Shown here: piece by piece, positions 18,030 through 25,703 of the stretch
Numbering within the stretch: the first letter of the stretch is position 1
Layout of the letters: every line of letters begins with the position of its first letter
Assembly: GCA_031363055.1 (NCBI GenBank)
Contig: JANLTP010000053.1
Coordinates: 21,022-85,021, forward strand
Direction: 5' to 3'
Origin: JANLTP01 sp031363055
GTDB lineage: Bacteria; Pseudomonadota; Gammaproteobacteria; Burkholderiales; Burkholderiaceae_E
Length of the DNA: 64,000 nt
Notes under the pieces: model-generated
Seen by the model: only the letters and a program-made list of their open reading frames with translations
Databases searched by the model: none
What the model was told of the DNA's origin: nothing
Made by a program: the position numbers and the translations under genes

Positions 18030-18982
18030 TACCAATCTCCCGATGCGCCGCCGCCGCCAAAGCCACCACCGCCACCCGAAAATCCACCACCGCCACCACC
18101 ACCTCCCCAGCCGCCGCCACCACCGCCCCAGCCGCCCGGCAAAATGACACCACCGGGTCGATAGGTATGGCGCCCAACCTGGTTCAAACCGCTTCGGCTA
18201 GCCGAGAAAATCAACAGGAAGATGAACGCACCGGCCGCAGCCAACAAGGCAAACGGCAGCGCGAAACCGGAAACCGTCGTCAGTGCCCCAGCGCCGACGG
18301 CGCCGGCCAGCGAACCCACGAAGCGACCGAAAATACTGGTCGCGATCAGACCGCCGACCACGACAAAAAACAGCATGCCGAGCCAGCCGATACCTTCGTC
18401 GACGCCCTGCCCGCTGCCGTCAACCGGCTTGTGCGCGTCTCGCCAAGGTTCAGGCAAGGCCTCACCATCAATCAGTTTGGTGAGTTCGGTCAAGCCCGCC
18501 TGCACGCCGCCAAAGTAGTTGCCCTCGCGAAACTTTGGCGCGATGGCCTCGACAATGATACGTTTGGCCAGCGCATCGGGAATCGCGCCCTCGAGACCGT
18601 AACCGACTTCGATCCGCACTTTGCGATCGTCCTTGGCCACCAGCAAAATCACGCCGTCATCGACCTTCTTGCCCTGCTCCTTGGCGCGACCGATCTTCCA
18701 GCTCTCGGCCAGTCGTATCGCGTAGTCAGAAATCGGCTCCGGTTGCGTGCTGGCCACCATCACCAACACCAACTGGCTGCCCTTTCGGCGCTCGAGATCG
18801 GCGAGTTGCGATTCGAGTTGTTGGCGTTCGGCAGGTTTCAGCGTGGCGGTCAGATCGGTGACGCGACCGGTCAATGCCGGTAGCGGCTGCTGCGCCATCA
18901 GCAGCGACGACCAGAACGAAGCGAACAGCCAGAGGCTGGCGCGCCAGCCGCGCAGTATTTGACTGCGCGTGAGCGGGGTCAC
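18029..18982 (-). CDS. TPM-domain membrane protein with Gly-rich tail (YgcG family)
   Basis: 317 aa. Signal/anchor helix at about residues 10-30, a periplasmic TPM domain (about 35-175) with QLVLVMVASTQPEPISDYAIRLAESWKIG and DDRKVRIEVGYGLEGAIPDALAKRII, then two hydrophobic segments (about 205-265) and a Gly/Trp-rich tail ending GGGASGDW. This is the classical YgcG layout found beside lemA, thought to act in envelope stress or membrane-associated complexes; the enzymatic activity is disputed. GTG start overlaps the lemA stop (GTGA). Confidence 0.9.
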   Translation of the reverse strand: MTPLTRSQILRGWRASLWLFASFWSSLLMAQQPLPALTGRVTDLTATLKPAERQQLESQLADLERRKGSQLVLVMVASTQPEPISDYAIRLAESWKIGRAKEQGKKVDDGVILLVAKDDRKVRIEVGYGLEGAIPDALAKRIIVEAIAPKFREGNYFGGVQAGLTELTKLIDGEALPEPWRDAHKPVDGSGQGVDEGIGWLGMLFFVVVGGLIATSIFGRFVGSLAGAVGAGALTTVSGFALPFALLAAAGAFIFLLIFSASRSGLNQVGRHTYRPGGVILPGGWGGGGGGWGGGGGGGGFSGGGGGFGGGGASGDW

Positions 18983-19578
18983 TTCTTCTCAGCCGGCTTC
19001 TCGAAATTAACCGCCGGCGCCTTCGAAATCTCACGCTCGTTCTCGACTGCAAACTGCGGCTTTTCCTTGTAGCCAAACGCCATTGCGGTCAGATTCGCAG
19101 GAAACTGGCGAACATGAACGTTGTACTGCTGAATGCTCTCGATGTAGCGCTTGCGCGCGACCGTGATGCGATTTTCGGTGCCCTCGAGTTGCGTCTGCAA
19201 CTCACGGAAGTTGGCATCTGATTTCAGTTGCGGATAGTTCTCCGAGACCACCAGCAACCGCGACAAGGCACTACCCATATCGCGTTGCGCCGACTCGAAC
19301 TGTTTAAGCGATGCCGGGTCCGACGGGTCGACCTTGATTTGCCCTACCCGCGAACGCGCTTCGGTCACACCGAGCAAGACGTCTTTCTCCTGCTGGGCAT
19401 AACCCTTGACCGTGTTGACCAGGTTCGGAATCAGGTCCGAGCGTCGCTGATACTGATTCAGTACTTCAGACCAGGACGATTTGGTCGATTCATCAAAGGT
19501 TTGAATTTCGTTGTAGCCGCAACCACTCAATCCGAGACTCACTGCCAATGCCGATGCGACCAAAAATTTGCGAATCAT
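18979..19578 (-). CDS. lemA: LemA family lipoprotein
   Basis: 199 aa. A lipobox (SLGLSGCG) places the lipidated Cys near residue 20, followed by an all-helical LemA domain: SWSEVLNQYQRRSDLIPNLV, VKGYAQQEKDVLLGVTEAR, and later ENYPQLKSDANFRELQTQLEGTENRI and RKRYIESIQQYNVHVRQFP. The tail is Lys-rich. ATG 19578 is chosen over a GTG at 19590 because GGAGAG lies 6 nt ahead and the signal peptide then starts correctly. First gene of the operon with the two TPM genes; a sigma-70-like promoter lies about 40 bp upstream. Confidence 0.94.
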   Translation of the reverse strand: MIRKFLVASALAVSLGLSGCGYNEIQTFDESTKSSWSEVLNQYQRRSDLIPNLVNTVKGYAQQEKDVLLGVTEARSRVGQIKVDPSDPASLKQFESAQRDMGSALSRLLVVSENYPQLKSDANFRELQTQLEGTENRITVARKRYIESIQQYNVHVRQFPANLTAMAFGYKEKPQFAVENEREISKAPAVNFEKPAEKK

Positions 19579-19619
19579 CGTTCTCTCCACCTTTAATGTT
19601 GGGTCGCCCCAGTTGCGCT

Positions 19620-19648
19620 AAGATAGGGCCAACGGCTTGACATTTCAA
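19620..19648 (-). promoter_or_regulatory. Sigma-70-like promoter of the lemA-TPM operon
   Basis: On the minus strand TTGAAA (19648-19643) is followed after exactly 17 bp by TATCTT (19625-19620). The -10 box ends 41 bp before the lemA start. Spacing and both hexamers are close to consensus. Confidence 0.5.
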
Positions 19649-19746
19649 GCGATCAGAGGCTCTTTGTTCGTTGCAGATCAGTTCTCGTTTGATTTTTCTT
19701 CTACTTGACTGTTCTGGCTTGCTCCGAACAATTTACTGCAACATTC

Positions 19747-20472
19747 ATGAAACGCCGTCTCTTCCCGCACCGTTTTAACCTTTCGAATCATTGCGTTCGA
19801 TCGAGCTTGCGCGCCATCGCCCTGTTGTTGGCTCTGTACACCACAGTAGTAGGACCGGTCGCCGCGCTCGACCCGGCGCAAGTGCGCCTCTGGAATGACG
19901 AGGGATTTGCTGCCTATGAGGCGGGGCGCATGGGCGCAGCCATCAAATTATTCCGCCGCTCTGCCGCCGTCGGTGATGCCAGCGCGATGTATAACCTGGC
20001 GGTCATGAACATCCGCGCCGAAAGCCGAAGTATAACGAGGTCGCAAGCACGGCAATGGTTGCAGCGCAGTGCCGAAGCCGGCTTTGCGCCGGCCCAATTC
20101 ATGTTGGCTGAGCTGCTGGAGGCCGGCGACATTACCGCGCGGACCAAGAAGAGCGCTCAGCAATACTTTGAATTGGCGGCATTGCAGGGTCACCCGGACG
20201 CCGCCCATGCACTGGCGCTGAAATATTTTCTGGGACGCGGCGTTGGGCAGAGCGATGAGCAAGCAGCGCATTGGTACGCGCAAGCCGCCAAGGCTGGCGA
20301 TGTTGCGGCTCAATACACGCTGGCATCCTTGTACGAACGCGGCGCCGGTGTAACGCTTGATCTGGAATTGGCCGTGCAGTGGTATAGCGCTGCGGCCCGG
20401 CAAGGTGACGTCGTCGCGCGTGAAAAAGCAAAATATTTATCAGATCAACTGGCCCGCGAGAGAAAGTCCTGA
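19747..20472 (+). CDS. Secreted Sel1-repeat protein
   Basis: 241 aa. N-terminal signal sequence (about residues 18-40, LRAIALLLALYTTVVGPVAA), then four or five Sel1-like alpha-alpha repeats of about 36 residues: AAIKLFRRSAAVGDASAMYNL, QARQWLQRSAEAGFAPAQFML, SAQQYFELAALQGHPDAAHAL, AAHWYAQAAKAGDVAAQYTL, AVQWYSAAARQGDVVA. Such proteins scaffold periplasmic complexes; the partner is unknown. ATG 19747 fits the signal peptide. The stop lies 4 bp before pdxH. Confidence 0.88.
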   Translation: MKRRLFPHRFNLSNHCVRSSLRAIALLLALYTTVVGPVAALDPAQVRLWNDEGFAAYEAGRMGAAIKLFRRSAAVGDASAMYNLAVMNIRAESRSITRSQARQWLQRSAEAGFAPAQFMLAELLEAGDITARTKKSAQQYFELAALQGHPDAAHALALKYFLGRGVGQSDEQAAHWYAQAAKAGDVAAQYTLASLYERGAGVTLDLELAVQWYSAAARQGDVVAREKAKYLSDQLARERKS

Positions 20473-20476
20473 ACCC

Positions 20477-21124
20477 ATGACGCAAACACCGATCAACCTG
20501 GCTGACTTACGGCAGGAATACAAGAAATTCGAGCTCGAAGAAGCCAAGGTCGACCCGAACCCGCTCGTACAGTTCCAGCAATGGTTCGATGAAGCGTTTC
20601 GAGCCGGAGCCAGTGAGCCCTCGGCCATGACGCTGGCAACGGTCAACTCGATAGGCGCACCGTCGGCACGGATCGTATTGCTGAAGGGGGTCGACGACGC
20701 CGGCTTTGTGTTTTACACCAATTACGAGAGTCGAAAAGGCATGGAACTCGCGGCTCGTTCGGCGGCGGCGCTGGTGTTCTTTTGGCCGGAGCTCGAGCGA
20801 CAGGTGCGAATCGAAGGCCAGGTGTCGAAAGTTGATTCGAAACTGTCGGATGATTATTTCGCCAGCCGTCCCCTCTCCAGCCGGATCAGCGCCTGCGCCT
20901 CCCCACAAAGCCAGGTGGTCGACTCACGCGCTCAATTGGCGACGCAATCCGAGCAAATGGCTGCCAAGCTCGGTGAACACCCGGCGCGACCAGCGCATTG
21001 GGGCGGCTATCGCCTCGCGCCTACGGTGCTCGAATTCTGGCAAGGCCGCCGCTCGCGACTGCACGACCGGGTTCGCTATCGGCGCGATGAGCAAGTATGG
21101 CGGATTGAGCGGCTGGCGCCTTGA
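20477..21124 (+). CDS. pdxH: Pyridoxamine/pyridoxine 5'-phosphate oxidase
   Basis: FMN-dependent oxidase of 215 aa making pyridoxal 5'-phosphate from PNP or PMP with O2. Family blocks in order: NLADLRQEYKKFELEE, PLVQFQQWFDEA, SAMTLATVNSIGAPSARIVLLKG, GFVFYTNYESRKGMEL, the FMN-binding RQVRIEGQVSKV, and the C-terminal WGGYRLAPTVLEFWQGR and DRVRYRRDEQVWRIERLAP. Length is normal. ATG 20477 lies 4 bp after the Sel1 gene stop. Confidence 0.97.
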   Translation: MTQTPINLADLRQEYKKFELEEAKVDPNPLVQFQQWFDEAFRAGASEPSAMTLATVNSIGAPSARIVLLKGVDDAGFVFYTNYESRKGMELAARSAAALVFFWPELERQVRIEGQVSKVDSKLSDDYFASRPLSSRISACASPQSQVVDSRAQLATQSEQMAAKLGEHPARPAHWGGYRLAPTVLEFWQGRRSRLHDRVRYRRDEQVWRIERLAP

Positions 21125-21152
21125 AGTAAAGCGCGATCGAACTCGCGCCGGA

Positions 21153-21158
21153 TACAAT
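21153..21158 (+). promoter_or_regulatory. Possible -10 element (GATACAATG context)
   Basis: TACAAT ends 23 bp before the nitroreductase start at 21182. There is no clear -35 hexamer at 16-18 bp. It has the same local context as the elements at 25659 and 58950. Confidence 0.35.
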
Positions 21159-21181
21159 GTCGGCCTTAACATACCTGACGA

Positions 21182-21784
21182 ATGCAACCACACATGGCAT
21201 CTTCAATCGGCGACTCGGTTTTCGACATCCTCTTTCGCAATGCCCGGACTCAGAACGGCTTCCAGGACATACCGGTATCTGACGAGCTGCTGAAGCGCTT
21301 GTTCGAAATCGCGCGCATGGGCCCGACTTCGATGAACGTGCAACCGATGCGCCTATTGTTCCTGCGCACGAAGGAAGCCAAGGAGCGGCTGGTCCCTGCG
21401 TTGAGTCCAGGCAATGTCGACAAGGTCAGGCAAGCGCCAGTAACGGCAGTGATTGCGACCGACACCAAGTTTTTTGAACACATGCCAACCATCTGGCACG
21501 GCGAGGGCGCGCGCGAAATGTTCGCCGGCAATGTGGCGCTTGCCGAAGGTACCGCGTTGCGTAACAGCACCTTGCAAGGCGCTTATTTGATGATCGTGGC
21601 ACGCGGCCTCGGACTCGACTGTGGTCCCATGTCCGGCTTCGATCAAGCCAAGGCAAACGCCGAATTTTTCCCGGATGGCCGATTCAAAGCCAACTTCCTC
21701 TGCAACCTCGGTTACGGCGACCCGAGCAAGCTGTTCAAGCGCAATCGTCGATTCGATTTTGACGAAGTTTGCACGCTGCTCTGA
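21182..21784 (+). CDS. Nitroreductase-family protein, RutE/malonic semialdehyde reductase-like
   Basis: 200 aa. It resembles E. coli RutE throughout: LFRNARTQNGFQDIPVSDELL, GPTSMNVQPMRLLFLRT, the APVTAVIATDTKFFE block, RNSTLQGAYLMIVARGLGLDCGPMSGFD, and a terminal CNLGYGDPSKLF with CTLL at the end. RutE reduces malonic semialdehyde (or 3-hydroxypropionate-linked aldehydes) with FMN and NADH in pyrimidine ring catabolism. No other rut genes are in the window, although a pyrimidine uptake operon lies 5 kb away. ATG 21194 would give 196 aa, the RutE length, and is an equally good start. Confidence 0.88.
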   Translation: MQPHMASSIGDSVFDILFRNARTQNGFQDIPVSDELLKRLFEIARMGPTSMNVQPMRLLFLRTKEAKERLVPALSPGNVDKVRQAPVTAVIATDTKFFEHMPTIWHGEGAREMFAGNVALAEGTALRNSTLQGAYLMIVARGLGLDCGPMSGFDQAKANAEFFPDGRFKANFLCNLGYGDPSKLFKRNRRFDFDEVCTLL

Positions 21785-21799
21785 GGCGTTGCGGACTGA

Positions 21800-24247
21800 T
21801 CAGTTTTCGCGGGCCAGTAACAGCTTGCGTTCCGCGTCCTCCCGAACTCGCTTGACGGTGGTGTGCAGTTGCGTGGCACCAGGATGGTACTGCACAGGCC
21901 AAGGTGCACCACGATAGTCCTGCTCGGCAGCCGCACGCAAGGTGAAGGTCGGGTCGGCCAGATGCGGTCGGCCCAGCGCAACCAAGTCAGCCCGGCCTGA
22001 AATCAGCAAGGTATTGACCTGATCTGCCGAGGTGACCGCGCCCACCGCCATGGTTGCAATGCCAACTTCAAGCCGAATTTGTTCGGCAAAGCCGGCCTGA
22101 TACATGCGGCCGTACACCGGCTTGCTTTGCGGGTCGGTCTGGCCCGACGACACGTCAATTAGATCGCAGCCCAAGTCCTTGAAGGCGCGAGCGACCACCA
22201 CCGAGTCGGTGGGCGTCAAACCGCCGGCGACCCAATCGGTGGCCGACAGCCGTACGCTCATTGGCTTGTGTTGTGGCCAGACGCTGCGCACCGCTTCAAA
22301 CACTTCGAGCGGAAAACGCAGGCGATTGGCGAATGAGCCGCCGTATTGATCCGCACGCCTGTTGATCAGCGGCGTCAAAAAGCTTGCCAGCAAATATCCG
22401 TGCGCCGCATGTAACTCGAGCATGTCGAAACCGGCTTGCTCGGCCAGTTGCGCTGCATGTACAAAGTCACGGAGAACCCGATCCATGTCGGCTCGGGTCA
22501 TCTCGCGTGGCGCCTGGTTGATGCCTTCTCGGTACGGCACCGACGAGGGTGCGATCAACGGCCAATTGCGCTCACCTTTGCGCTCGTCAAGCGGATAGTC
22601 GATCTCATCCCAACCGAGTTGCGTCGATCCCTTGCGGCCGGCATGGCCCAGTTGCATGCACAGTTTGGCGGCGCTGTTGGCATGTACAAAATCAACCACT
22701 CGCTTGAAGCCGATCATCTGCTCGTCATTCCAAAGGCCGGTGCATCCGGGTGTGATGCGAGCATCGGCCGACGGGCAGGTCATTTCAATGAACACCAGAC
22801 CGGCACCACCGAGGGCGCGGGCGCCGTAATGAACCAGGTGCCAGTCGTTGGGTACCCCATCGATGGCCGAGTATTGAGCCATTGGCGACACCACAACCCG
22901 ATTCGGTATCCAGAGTTCGCGCAACTTCAAGGGTGCGAACATCGGCGCGCTGTCGAGCCAGGGGGCCGCGTTGCCCCTCGAGTCAAGTGTCGCGAGGTTC
23001 ATGCGCAGCGCTTCTTGCGTGTTCCACCAGCGCGTTGCCCGTTCAACCAACCCGGCATCCCGCAGGCGCAAATTCTCGTAGGTAATCTGCTTGCTGCGCG
23101 TCAACACCGAAATATTGAACTGGGTCGGATCCATATCCCAAAACCGCCGCACGTTCTCGAACCAGACCAGCGAGACGTTCGCCGAATGCTGAATTCGACC
23201 GACCTCATCGCGGCGAGTTTCTTCGTAAACACTCAGGGCTTGGTAGAGCTGATCGGCATCGAGTCGGGCCGGGACGCTGCTGCCTGCGCCGCCGCGTGCG
23301 CTGAGGCCTGCGCTTACGTTTGCGCTGCCCCCCGAGACCCGCAATATCGCATCATGCAGCGCGATCGCATCTTCGAGGGCCAGCTTGGTGCCGGAGCCAA
23401 TCGAGAAATGAGCGGTGTGAGCGGCGTCGCCCAACAACACGATCGGCAGGCCCTGATGACGATGACGCCAGCGTTTGCAGGAGATCGTCGGAAACTGCCG
23501 CCAGAGAGATCGATTGGTCAATACCCGGGCACCGTTCAGATCAGCCGCAAACAATCGCTCGACGTAGGCGGCCGTTGCGGCTTCGTCATCGGCTCCTAAA
23601 CCGGAGCGACGAAATGTTTCATCGGTGGTCTCGATCACAATCGTTGATTCGCCAGGCGTGTACTGATACGCATGCATATTCCACAGGCCGGCGTCGTCTT
23701 CGCGAAAGCTGTAGTAGAACGCCGGCAAGTTCATCTTGGCGCCGAGCCAGGTAAAGCGGTTGCTGCGCAGGTCGATTACGGGCTGAAACTCATCGCGAAA
23801 AAATTCGCGCACTGAGCTGTTGATTCCGTCGGCGGCAATCAACAGATCCGCGCCCTGGTGTTCGTCCAGGCCATCCGGCGAGACCTTTGCTTCCTGCTGA
23901 TAACGAACCGCAATACCCAATTGTTCAGCACGTCGCTGCAAGATTTCGAGCAGGGTGAGGCGCCGGATGCCGGAAAAGCCATGGCCCGAGCTCTTCAGAA
24001 TTTGTCCCCGGTATTGCACCTGTATGTCATCCCAATAGGCGAAATGGGCGGCGATCTCGCGGTGGGTCGGCGCGTCGGCACGCGCCAGATTGGCCAGCGT
24101 CTCGTCGGACAGCACAATGCCGAACCCAAAGGTGTCATCAGCGCGATTGCGCTCGACCAGCCGAATGTCGGCATCGGCGTACGACTTCTTGAGCAGAATC
24201 GCCACGTAAAGCCCGGCCGGACCGGCGCCAATAATGTCAATTCGCAT
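21800..24247 (-). CDS. Two-domain flavoprotein: FAD monooxygenase + OYE-type FMN reductase (2-aminobenzoyl-CoA monooxygenase/reductase or salicylyl-CoA 5-hydroxylase)
   Basis: 815 aa. Residues 1 to about 400 form an aromatic hydroxylase: GAGPAG dinucleotide motif (7-12) and LLGDAAHTAHFSIGSG, the GD motif for FAD ribityl. From about residue 436 an old-yellow-enzyme barrel begins (MFAPLKLREL, NRVVVSPMAQYSA, HYGARALGGAGLVF, LHAAHGYLLASFLTPLINRR, YGGSFANRLRFPLEV). This exact fusion is known for 2-aminobenzoyl-CoA monooxygenase/reductase of Azoarcus evansii and for proteins called salicylyl-CoA 5-hydroxylase. The neighbouring divergent kynA favours anthranilate as the substrate precursor; the CoA ligase is not in the window. 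A low-complexity Gly/Ser/Ala insert with 12-bp periodicity lies near residues 305-330. Confidence 0.87.
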   Translation of the reverse strand: MRIDIIGAGPAGLYVAILLKKSYADADIRLVERNRADDTFGFGIVLSDETLANLARADAPTHREIAAHFAYWDDIQVQYRGQILKSSGHGFSGIRRLTLLEILQRRAEQLGIAVRYQQEAKVSPDGLDEHQGADLLIAADGINSSVREFFRDEFQPVIDLRSNRFTWLGAKMNLPAFYYSFREDDAGLWNMHAYQYTPGESTIVIETTDETFRRSGLGADDEAATAAYVERLFAADLNGARVLTNRSLWRQFPTISCKRWRHRHQGLPIVLLGDAAHTAHFSIGSGTKLALEDAIALHDAILRVSGGSANVSAGLSARGGAGSSVPARLDADQLYQALSVYEETRRDEVGRIQHSANVSLVWFENVRRFWDMDPTQFNISVLTRSKQITYENLRLRDAGLVERATRWWNTQEALRMNLATLDSRGNAAPWLDSAPMFAPLKLRELWIPNRVVVSPMAQYSAIDGVPNDWHLVHYGARALGGAGLVFIEMTCPSADARITPGCTGLWNDEQMIGFKRVVDFVHANSAAKLCMQLGHAGRKGSTQLGWDEIDYPLDERKGERNWPLIAPSSVPYREGINQAPREMTRADMDRVLRDFVHAAQLAEQAGFDMLELHAAHGYLLASFLTPLINRRADQYGGSFANRLRFPLEVFEAVRSVWPQHKPMSVRLSATDWVAGGLTPTDSVVVARAFKDLGCDLIDVSSGQTDPQSKPVYGRMYQAGFAEQIRLEVGIATMAVGAVTSADQVNTLLISGRADLVALGRPHLADPTFTLRAAAEQDYRGAPWPVQYHPGATQLHTTVKRVREDAERKLLLAREN

Positions 24248-24299
24248 TGCTTCACCCCACTACTTGCATTCGAGATAGTTTAAGTCTAAAGTATTTTTC
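24248..24299. promoter_or_regulatory. Short divergent intergenic region with a TTTA-N4-TAAA dyad
   Basis: The 52-bp gap between the flavoprotein gene and kynA is AT-rich near kynA and contains TTTAAGTCTAAA (24279-24290), a 4-bp-arm dyad within a looser 16-bp symmetry (24277-24292). Both divergent promoters must lie here or inside the genes, so the dyad may be a shared operator. kynA has no clear ribosome binding site. Confidence 0.35.
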
Positions 24300-25094
24300 A
24301 TGCCAAATAGCGCGATGACTTATGGGGACTACCTGCACCTGGACGAAATTCTGGGTGCCCAGCAACCGCGCTCGCCGGATCACAACGAGATGTTATTTGT
24401 GATTGCACATCAAACCACCGAACTCTGGCTGAAACTCATGCTGCATGAGCTACGCGCGGCACGGGAAAACATTCGTCATCAACGGCTGCCGCCGGCCTTC
24501 AAGATGTTGGCTCGCGTATCGCGCATCTTCGAGCAACTCGTACATGCCTGGGATGTGTTGGCGACCTTGACGCCGCCCGAGTATTCGCAGTTGCGGCCCT
24601 ACCTGGGTTCGTCGTCGGGCTTTCAATCACACCAGTATCGCTGCGTGGAGTTCCTGCTGGGTAACAAGAGCGCGCAAATGGTCAAGGTCCACGAACATCG
24701 GCCGGATTTGCATCGTGAAGTTGCGCAAGCCTTTGCCGAGCCGTCACTCTACGATGAAGCGATTGCGCTGCTGGCACGGCATGAATTTGACATTGACCCT
24801 GCGCAACTGAATCGTGATTGGACTCAAGATCGGCCGTTTTGCAACACCGTTGAAGCCGCCTGGCTGAAGGTCTATCGGTCGCCGGAACAATACTGGGTTT
24901 TGTACGAACTCGCTGAAGAACTCGTCGACCTTGAAGACGCCTTCCGGCTTTGGCGGTTTCGGCATGTTTCAACAGTCGAACGTATCATTGGTTTCAAACC
25001 AGGCACCGGCGGAACATCCGGGGTTGCCTACTTGCGCAAGAAGCTTGATGTCGTGCTGTTCCCGGAACTCTGGAAAGTTCGAACCGATCTTTAA
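24300..25094 (+). CDS. kynA: Tryptophan 2,3-dioxygenase
   Basis: Heme enzyme of 264 aa opening the indole ring of L-tryptophan to N-formylkynurenine, the first step of the kynurenine pathway. Hallmarks: MTYGDYLHLDEILGAQ, EMLFVIAHQTTELWLKLMLHE, FQSHQYRCVEFLLGNK, and the C-terminal FRHVSTVERIIGFKPGTGGT, where H222 is the expected heme ligand. Ends KLDVVLFPELWKVRTDL as in bacterial homologues. kynB and kynU are not in the window. Divergent from the aminobenzoyl-CoA-type flavoprotein gene and followed by RidA and glutaryl-CoA dehydrogenase genes on the same strand. Confidence 0.97.
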   Translation: MPNSAMTYGDYLHLDEILGAQQPRSPDHNEMLFVIAHQTTELWLKLMLHELRAARENIRHQRLPPAFKMLARVSRIFEQLVHAWDVLATLTPPEYSQLRPYLGSSSGFQSHQYRCVEFLLGNKSAQMVKVHEHRPDLHREVAQAFAEPSLYDEAIALLARHEFDIDPAQLNRDWTQDRPFCNTVEAAWLKVYRSPEQYWVLYELAEELVDLEDAFRLWRFRHVSTVERIIGFKPGTGGTSGVAYLRKKLDVVLFPELWKVRTDL

Positions 25095-25130
25095 CGGGCA
25101 ATTCATCAATAGCGGTTAATTCATCATCCG
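25095..25130 (+). repeat. Degenerate 18-bp tandem repeat just after the kynA stop
   Basis: Two 18-bp units (25095-25112, 25113-25130) match at about 13 positions, with AATTCATCA kept in both. It starts directly after the stop codon. Confidence 0.5.
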
Positions 25131-25156
25131 AACCATCTTCAACAGGATCTCTACTC

Positions 25157-25573
25157 ATGCACAGCGTTTTGCAACCCGGCACCTGGGCGAAACCGCGCGG
25201 ATATTCAAATGGAATAGCGGCGCGCGGACTGAACATACATGTCGCCGGACAAGTTGGCTGGAACGCTCAATGCCAGTTTGAAAGCGATGACTTTGCGTTG
25301 CAAACGCGACAAGCGCTAGTCAATATTCTGGCGGTTCTGAAGGAGGCGAACGCCGGACCCGAACATATTGTCCGAATGACCTGGTACGTGACCAGCAAGA
25401 AGGAATACCTCGCCGCCGGCAAGGCGATCGGCGCGATTTACCGCGAACTCATGCGAATGCCGAATGGCGACTGTAGCTTCCCGGCCATGAGCGCGATCGA
25501 AGTCGCTGCTCTGATGGAAGACCGCGCCAAGGTCGAGATTGAAGTCACGGCAGTGATTCCTGACCCAGACTGA
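25157..25573 (+). CDS. RidA/YjgF family enamine/imine deaminase-like protein
   Basis: 138 aa trimer-forming RidA fold: N-terminal GTWAKPRGYSNGIAARGLNIHVAGQVGW, central QTRQALVNILAVLKEANAGPEHIVRMTWYV, C-terminal MSAIEVAALMEDRAKVEIEVTAV. The Arg that in active RidA proteins binds the substrate carboxylate is present in the EDRAKVEIEV segment. In aminobenzoate catabolic clusters RidA proteins are proposed to hydrolyse enamine intermediates, which suits the 2-amino-cyclohexene products of the nearby flavoprotein. Its 3' end lies in a 10-bp tandem repeat that duplicates the stop codon. Confidence 0.9.
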   Translation: MHSVLQPGTWAKPRGYSNGIAARGLNIHVAGQVGWNAQCQFESDDFALQTRQALVNILAVLKEANAGPEHIVRMTWYVTSKKEYLAAGKAIGAIYRELMRMPNGDCSFPAMSAIEVAALMEDRAKVEIEVTAVIPDPD

Positions 25574-25600
25574 CCCAGATTGACCGAGACTAACCCGGTT
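25561..25600 (+). repeat. 10-bp tandem repeat (4 copies) spanning the RidA stop codon
   Basis: Four successive 10-bp units begin TGACC, TGACC, TGACC and TAACC. The second TGA is the gene's stop codon, so the 3' end carries a ladder of stop-like triplets, each shifted by 10 bp and therefore in a different frame. Confidence 0.85.
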
Positions 25601-25658
25601 GCCGGAAGTCGCCCTGCCTGGCGCGCCTGTATTGTGAACGACATGGCCTTCCCGGCGA

Positions 25659-25664
25659 TACAAT
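25659..25664 (+). promoter_or_regulatory. Possible -10 element (GATACAATC)
   Basis: TACAAT lies about 40 bp upstream of the glutaryl-CoA dehydrogenase start. TTGTGA occurs 21 bp upstream of it, which is too far for a normal -35. Confidence 0.3.
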
Positions 25665-25703
25665 CGGATTGTCGTTATTTACGCAACCCTCGGCCCAAAA
25701 CAC

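Noticed and set aside
19637..19665. Plus-strand TTGACA as a promoter for the Sel1 gene
   Set aside because: No -10-like hexamer at 16-19 bp. The stretch is better explained as part of the opposite-strand lemA promoter.
23270..23330. Frameshift or gene break in the two-domain flavoprotein
   Set aside because: The odd Gly/Ser/Ala-rich stretch stays in frame, and both flanks continue with family motifs. It is a low-complexity insert.
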